Shown here: positions 60,240 through 64,000 of the stretch, one piece after another
Position numbering within the stretch: position 1 is the first letter of the stretch
How the letters are laid out: every line of letters begins with the position of its first letter
Assembly (NCBI RefSeq): GCF_024764835.1
Contig: NZ_JALIGE010000076.1
Location: 62,001-126,000, forward strand
DNA length: 64,000 nucleotides
Source of the DNA: Scandinavium hiltneri
Lineage (GTDB): Bacteria; Pseudomonadota; Gammaproteobacteria; Enterobacterales; Enterobacteriaceae
Reading direction: 5' to 3'
Made by a program: the position numbers and the translations under genes
Notes under the pieces: model-generated
Told to the model about the DNA's origin: nothing
Seen by the model: the letters and a program-made list of their open reading frames with translations, nothing else
Database searches by the model: none

Positions 60240-61107
60240 TGACGACTCCCTGCATGCTGTTGACCAGACCACCAGCCACAGTGATTATTTCGCTGGTGGG
60301 CGTACGCTCAAGCCAGAGCTGATTGATGTTAGCTTTCAGCTTGTTCTGCTGGGCCAGCGCCAGAGAATCCGCACCTTCAACCTGATTGAATACCAGCCCA
60401 ACCTCCAGCGGCCAGATACGTGACTCTGCTTCTGGAAGTTCCACGGCAGCAGGCGTAACAACTTCGCCAGGGGCTTTTGCGGCGGCAAACTGCGCCAGCG
60501 CCATAAATGCCCTGCCTTTCGCCTCCAGATCAGCACGCTGAATGTAGCTGAAGCGCTCACCTCGCCATGATTTATCGAAAACAGCGATCGCCGCGCCAAA
60601 ACCCGCCGATGATTCTGCCGGCTGCCCTACCGCAGGCCGATACCAGACAGGCAGATCAAAACTGATACGCCCGCGAATTAATGCGATGTGATCCGCCTCT
60701 TCAGGCCACCACACCTCACCAGTAGCTGCTTTTATCAGAAAAACATAACGCCCGCCCTTTTCACGCATTGCCAGCGTATGAGCCATAATATTCCGCATAC
60801 CAGTGATCGCCTGCTTGCCTTCGTACTGTGACCGGCGGTACGGAGGGTTGCCGAACGCTGCACCACCGATGAAATCCAGCATTTCGGCCCAATCCTGCGT
60901 CAGCGCGTTATCTTCAGCGGTATACCAGACCGGGCATTTCGCATTATCGTTATCCGCGAACAGGTCCAACATCAGCGGGCCAAACAGCGCATTGATACCC
61001 CAGAATAGGAGGTCCGGCGTGCGCCACTGGTCGCCTACCTCTTTCAGCTCATGAGCACTCTTTGCGCGCAGTTCTGCCAGCGCCTGGCAATATTTGTTAA
61101 TTGTCAT
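60232..61107 (-). CDS. Phage N6-adenine DNA methyltransferase
   Basis: A 291-residue Dam-like enzyme. The catalytic tetrapeptide is NPPY (FGNPPYRRSQYEGKQ), and LDLFADNDNAKCPVWYTAED near residue 40 is typical of the phage_N6A family. Start MTINKYCQAL at 61107, overlapping the replication gene stop as ATGA; an in-frame upstream start is rejected on that basis. Confidence 0.9.
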   Translation of the reverse strand: MTINKYCQALAELRAKSAHELKEVGDQWRTPDLLFWGINALFGPLMLDLFADNDNAKCPVWYTAEDNALTQDWAEMLDFIGGAAFGNPPYRRSQYEGKQAITGMRNIMAHTLAMREKGGRYVFLIKAATGEVWWPEEADHIALIRGRISFDLPVWYRPAVGQPAESSAGFGAAIAVFDKSWRGERFSYIQRADLEAKGRAFMALAQFAAAKAPGEVVTPAAVELPEAESRIWPLEVGLVFNQVEGADSLALAQQNKLKANINQLWLERTPTSEIITVAGGLVNSMQGVVNA

Positions 61108-61982
61108 GAGCGAAAACCCTCCGGTACGCCGCTGTAATCCACGTTGTCGTAGCTTGCCTTGAAGTTCTGGTCTCCACTGCCTTCCCTGACCCACTTGCCA
61201 TTGACGCAGCGCGGGCGGCCTGCATCGCTCCATTTAATCGCCGACTGGAGATAACCAGGAAACTTGGACGGCAAAAACAGCGTGGTTGGTCGAAGGTATT
61301 CGGCCATTTTGATATCCGCGCCCCACTTCTCGGCGCTGTAGTCGATCACCAGAGCCAGTTCGTCAGGGTTGAACCCTTCGCGGAGTCTGGCCCGGATGTG
61401 TTCCAGCGAACCTTTGCAAACCTGGAACCTTGAGCCCGTGGCCTGATTCAGATGGGCCAGTGAAGATTTAGCCTGGTCAGTGATCAAAACTTCGGGGTCG
61501 GGTTGCACAGCAACCGGACAAGGGGTTTTAGATTTACTTGATGGATCTGTAGTTGAATTTACTGACGGATCCCCGCCAGATTCTGGAGGGTGAAAACCCC
61601 CGTTTTCGTTGGATTTTGACGGGTCGGATTTTGATGCATCAGATTTTGACGCGTCAGATTTTGATGTGTCAGATTCTGACAGGTGAGAAAACGCTGCGGC
61701 CTGCAGTTTTGCCACGTTCAGCTGGTAAACGTTAGACGCATTGCGGTTGCCCTTACGACGTGCTGTGCGGGTTAACCAGCCGTCGGCCTCCAGCTTGGCA
61801 ATAGCAGTCCTGATCGTGCTGGCACCAGCGCCGAGCTGCCGGGCAATGGTTTCAATGGAAGGCCACGAAACGCCTTCGTCATTGCTGAAATCAGCCAGGC
61901 GCGCCATGATCGCCACGCTGGACAACTTCATACCTGACGACGCACAGCCATCCCAGACGTACGCGGATAATTTAACACTCAC
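61104..61982 (-). CDS. Phage replication protein, winged helix plus Phg_2220_C-like domain
   Basis: A 292-residue protein. An N-terminal winged helix (about 20-90; SWPSIETIARQLGAGASTIR) gives origin binding, like lambda O. A linker of five pentapeptides SDxSK (about 100-125) follows. The C-terminal domain has YLRPTTLFLPSKFPGYLQSA, the signature of a helicase-loader interaction domain. GTG start at 61982 overlaps the previous stop as GTGA. Confidence 0.88.
   Translation of the reverse strand: MSVKLSAYVWDGCASSGMKLSSVAIMARLADFSNDEGVSWPSIETIARQLGAGASTIRTAIAKLEADGWLTRTARRKGNRNASNVYQLNVAKLQAAAFSHLSESDTSKSDASKSDASKSDPSKSNENGGFHPPESGGDPSVNSTTDPSSKSKTPCPVAVQPDPEVLITDQAKSSLAHLNQATGSRFQVCKGSLEHIRARLREGFNPDELALVIDYSAEKWGADIKMAEYLRPTTLFLPSKFPGYLQSAIKWSDAGRPRCVNGKWVREGSGDQNFKASYDNVDYSGVPEGFRS
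61611..61685 (-). repeat. Five tandem 15-bp repeats inside the replication gene
   Basis: Units of the form GGATTTTGAC-GGGTC vary at one or two bases over five copies and encode repeated S-D-x-S-K. The tract is in frame, so copy-number changes would not break the gene. In lambda the origin lies in the O gene as iterons; these could play that part. Confidence 0.85.
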
Positions 61983-62158
61983 TTATCTATCCTCTTGAAT
62001 CTGGAGCGGAACACGATCAACGGAGCGACGCATTCCCACTCATAGCCCGGGCGACGGTAAATCACACGCTGGCCAACAGGGTCATAGCCGGTTACATTCA
62101 CGACAACGGCGTGATGATCCTTGTAATAGCGGTTCAGTGGCTGAATGTATTCGTGCAT
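61979..62158 (-). CDS. DUF4222 small phage protein
   Basis: A 59-residue protein: MHEYIQPLNRYYKDHHAVVV, then GYDPVGQRVIYRRPGYEWEC. DUF4222 proteins are common in lambdoid early regions; function unknown. The stop overlaps the next GTG start by 4 bases. Confidence 0.82.
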   Translation of the reverse strand: MHEYIQPLNRYYKDHHAVVVNVTGYDPVGQRVIYRRPGYEWECVAPLIVFRSRFKRIDK

Positions 62159-62159
62159 T

Positions 62160-62867
62160 TCAGCCTCCCATCAGTTCAGAAGCGTAGCGCTGGGCTATCC
62201 ACTGAACACCCTTCGGCGTGACGCGGGTTTGGGTGAAAGCGTGCCCAAAGTCTGAAGTACCGGTTTTTACGGTGAACAACCCTTCACGCTGGCGGAGTGC
62301 GTGAGGCAGCAAATTACCGGACTGGCGGAAAAGCATCTTGTCGCGCAGCAGAACGTCAATCATGGCCTTCTCAGGCATGTTCAGAATTTTCGCTGTCTCA
62401 CGCAGGCTCTTCGTCCCACCGGCTTCGACGTAGTGATTAACGAAGGCAACTTTCGGTGCATCCAATCTCACTCTCTGCGAAAGCTTCGCGTTCTGCTCGG
62501 CCATATCAGCTGCGAGACGGAGTGCTTCAGGCAATGTTTGAGGCAGACCAGCCTGGCTCTCCAGCTCCTGCCAGCGATCCACAAGGCGAGCTGTAAACTG
62601 TGGAGATAACTGAGCCACAATTACGTAGCTGTCGCGCTTGTTAATTTCATAAAAATGGTACGTCCGCCCATTCTGTTGATGGGTATACGGCGTTGGCGCA
62701 TACCCCTGTATGACGCCAGAAGCCATCAGTCTGTCGATGGTTCGGCACACATCGGCATGGCGAGACTCAACAAGCTCCGCTATTTCACGACTGCTCATCG
62801 TTGCAGAACTGTCCATAAACGGGGTTACAACTACCGGAGAATTGATGCTATTCGTCTGCTGAACCAT
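62160..62867 (-). CDS. Rha-type regulator with KilA-C-like domain
   Basis: A 235-residue protein. The N-terminal Rha-type module (about 20-90; SREIAELVESRHADVCRTID) is followed by a coiled segment and a C-terminal ANT/KilAC-like domain (SLRETAKILNMPEKAMIDVL and ending QWIAQRYASEL). Such proteins act as antirepressors or lytic regulators. Ribosome site GGAGG precedes the ATG. Confidence 0.87.
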   Translation of the reverse strand: MVQQTNSINSPVVVTPFMDSSATMSSREIAELVESRHADVCRTIDRLMASGVIQGYAPTPYTHQQNGRTYHFYEINKRDSYVIVAQLSPQFTARLVDRWQELESQAGLPQTLPEALRLAADMAEQNAKLSQRVRLDAPKVAFVNHYVEAGGTKSLRETAKILNMPEKAMIDVLLRDKMLFRQSGNLLPHALRQREGLFTVKTGTSDFGHAFTQTRVTPKGVQWIAQRYASELMGG

Positions 62868-63045
62868 TCTTTGCTCCTCCCCGTGAAATAAAGTCCCCCA
62901 CAGCCCATTCAGTGAAACTGTGGTTCACCTGAGCCCACCCACCCAGTACTCTTACGGCATAGCAATACGTGACAACGCTTCTGCCACCGCGAACCGGTAG
63001 CGCGCGGAGTTGCGATCGCTGATAATTTGCGGTTAAATTGCTCAC
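62848..63045 (-). CDS. Small lambdoid early-region protein, 65 residues
   Basis: GTG start at 63045 overlaps the CII-like stop as GTGA, and the 3' end overlaps the Rha-type start by 20 bases. Contains YQRSQLRALPVRGGRSVVTY and TEWAVGDFISRG, a pattern seen in uncharacterised proteins beside CII genes. Function unknown. Confidence 0.72.
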   Translation of the reverse strand: MSNLTANYQRSQLRALPVRGGRSVVTYCYAVRVLGGWAQVNHSFTEWAVGDFISRGGAKNGSADE

Positions 63046-63599
63046 GCGGATTTCTCCATACACAATGATTTATCTGCCACGACGCCCGGAGCTGCACACT
63101 CGCGGGCGTCACTCTTTTCAGTCACACAAAAAACCCGAAACAACAGCGTTATATGCTCCTGAAACTTCGCAATTACCTGGTAACTGTTTTCCTCAATCTG
63201 TGCACGTTCATCAGCGTCAATCACCCCGTCAGCGGTCGCTTTCCGAATGTAACTGGAGTGTTTACCTAACCACTCGATGGACTCCATCAGGCGTTGGTTA
63301 ATGTCCGCGTTGTCAATGTCCTCTACGTCAGCCAGAGGAACGAATACGCCGCCAGTGTGTTTCGCGATAGCATCAGCGATATGGTTTGAGCCACCAGCGC
63401 GCTGCAGAACCATTGCCCATCCCAACGGGAAGATTTGATCGCCATCGACGCGTAGGCGGTTGAAAAGCGCGTTCTCCGTTACATCCAGCCATTCAGCCGC
63501 TTCGGCATATCCGCCCGGTAGCTCAGCTATCGTCTTTTTAATTGCAGCCACCAGCCAGGCCGGTTGGCGTTCTACTTTCCATTCAGGTTCATTACCCAC
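63042..63599 (-). CDS. ymfL: CII/YmfL-like regulator
   Basis: A 185-residue protein closely resembling e14 YmfL in the region IAELPGGYAEAAEWLDVTEN through FNRLR and FPLGWAMVLQRAGG, and in DARECAAPGVVADKS at the end. Phage CII-family helix-turn-helix; probably activates lysogeny promoters, but YmfL is also linked to replication or cell-division effects. GTG start at 63599 has TTAGGAG upstream. Confidence 0.88.
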   Translation of the reverse strand: MGNEPEWKVERQPAWLVAAIKKTIAELPGGYAEAAEWLDVTENALFNRLRVDGDQIFPLGWAMVLQRAGGSNHIADAIAKHTGGVFVPLADVEDIDNADINQRLMESIEWLGKHSSYIRKATADGVIDADERAQIEENSYQVIAKFQEHITLLFRVFCVTEKSDARECAAPGVVADKSLCMEKSA

Positions 63600-63627
63600 G
63601 GTTAACTCCTAAACTCTGTGGTTACTG

Positions 63628-63825
63628 TTAAGCGACCGGCTCATTAGGCTTGTCATAAGCTTTTGAGTCATAAACCAGCACACCATTTGTCTGCTTCTCT
63701 GCTAGTAATGCGTATTGCCAAGGAACAACCTCTTTCCAGAGACTCACGGTTGACTTTGAAACGCCGAGAGCTTTCGCTACTGCGGTCGCCGTACCAAAAT
63801 GGTTGATTAAATCTTGCTTTAACAT
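63628..63825 (-). CDS. Cro-like repressor
   Basis: A 65-residue helix-turn-helix protein: HFGTATAVAKALGVSKSTVS then LWKEVVPWQYALLAEKQT. First leftward gene, facing the cI-like gene across an operator region. GGAGAGG precedes the ATG. Confidence 0.9.
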   Translation of the reverse strand: MLKQDLINHFGTATAVAKALGVSKSTVSLWKEVVPWQYALLAEKQTNGVLVYDSKAYDKPNEPVA

Positions 63826-63856
63826 TGACCTCTCCAGGACATGAATAATGGCATTA

Positions 63857-63920
63857 AGTTTAATATTTCAAACCAAATATAGTCAAGAAATTAAACCATC
63901 ATATGTTTAATTCTTTAAAC
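63857..63920. promoter_or_regulatory. Operator region between cro and the repressor gene
   Basis: GTTTAA half-sites recur. ATTAAAC-N8-GTTTAAT (63890-63911) has perfect 7-base arms, and GTTTAA-TTCT-TTAAAC (63905-63920) overlaps it. A weaker GTTT...AAAC pair lies at about 63858-63873. Likely binding sites for the Cro-like and CI-like proteins. Confidence 0.7.
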
Positions 63921-64000
63921 ATGATTACTGAAACGATGGGCGACCGTATCTCGCGGCGCATGAAGGCTTTAAAGCTAAAAAGCACCCACCTTATGGCGGC
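63921..64000 (+). CDS. CI-like repressor, N-terminus only
   Basis: ATG at 63921 begins a helix-turn-helix protein (MITETMGDRISRRMKALKLK, then STHLMAA) cut by the window edge. Position and divergent orientation to cro identify it as the prophage repressor. ATG 63903 is in frame too but lies inside the operator; 63936 is another possible start. Confidence 0.7.
   Translation, partial: MITETMGDRISRRMKALKLKSTHLMA

Larger units (their letters stand above)
33099..64000. mobile_element. e14/SfV-like myovirus prophage integrated in icd (right end outside window)
   Basis: About 31 kb visible. The left border is the icd 3' fragment. From left: invertase remnant, acyltransferase, tail fibre, Mu-type contractile tail (gp48 to gp37 homologues), HK97-type head (connectors, capsid, protease, portal, terminase), HNH nuclease, lysis genes, Q-type antiterminator, DUF968, two DNA methyltransferases, replication protein, Rha-type regulator, CII/YmfL-like protein, Cro and the start of a divergent repressor. 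Layout mirrors e14 (int-repressor-ymfL ... tail-stf-pin-icdC) but with full head and lysis modules, as in SfV. Integrase and excisionase are not in the window. No late gene looks disrupted. Confidence 0.92.

Noticed and set aside
61611..61685. Possible CRISPR or recombination repeats
   Set aside because: Copies are contiguous, in frame and inside a gene, so they are coding minisatellites.

Overview
The window is chromosome of an enterobacterium in the Enterobacter/Lelliottia/Citrobacter range. Positions 1 to about 31 kb follow the E. coli order sppA-ansA-pncA ... yeaC-msrB-gapA-yeaD ... mipA-yeaG-yeaH ... yeaK-yoaI-yeaL-yeaM-yeaN ... yoaF-yeaP, with protein lengths close to the E. coli ones. 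Genus and species cannot be fixed from this sequence alone.

Host backbone (1-28 kb): protease IV, asparaginase I and nicotinamidase; a broken GH18 chitinase with two separate lesions; MsrB and GAPDH with a CRP site and conserved promoter; YeaD; MipA; the YeaG/YeaH stress kinase pair behind a consensus sigma-54 promoter; a two-gene folate-independent methionine synthase cassette (MesX/MesD type) inserted between yeaH and yeaK; a relic of a GH31 glycosidase; the NimR/NimT pair; a glutamine-amidotransferase-like gene whose Shine-Dalgarno sits in a 10-bp hairpin; DgcP; a YidB-like protein; a cold-shock gene followed by a YmcF-type zinc-ribbon ORF that appears to start at ATT; a DinI-like gene with a promoter and a LexA box; a membrane EAL phosphodiesterase; and an IprA-like regulator.

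Variable strip (28-33 kb): a periplasmic alkyl sulfatase (YjcS type), a decayed IS4-family transposase end, a run of 7-bp tandem repeats, and an AT-rich 465-codon gene with SGNH-hydrolase-like motifs. These look acquired.

Prophage (33.1 kb to beyond the right edge): a displaced 3' end of icd with its native terminator marks the left border, as in E. coli e14. Gene order is that of e14/SfV-type phages read in mirror image: invertase remnant, acyltransferase cargo gene, glycine-rich tail fibre, Mu-like contractile tail, HK97-like head and terminase, HNH endonuclease, spanins, endolysin and holins, a Q-type antiterminator, DUF968, cytosine and adenine methyltransferases, a replication protein, Rha-type regulator, CII/YmfL-like protein, Cro, and the start of a divergent repressor. 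Head and tail modules look complete, so this could be an inducible myovirus. Integrase and the intact icd should lie right of position 64000.

How the parts work together: late genes run leftward from the lysis cassette to the tail fibre, presumably under Q control through several internal hairpins. Two genes on the opposite strand (an OB-fold membrane protein at 41.4 kb and the acyltransferase at 33.9 kb) look like lysogeny-expressed cargo. The most noteworthy items are the MesX/MesD cassette, the ATT-initiated cold-shock ORF, the SD-sequestering hairpin, an orphan terminator that may end a small RNA near yeaP, the frameshift signal in the tail chaperone and the replacement of the e14 invertible fibre segment by an acyltransferase.
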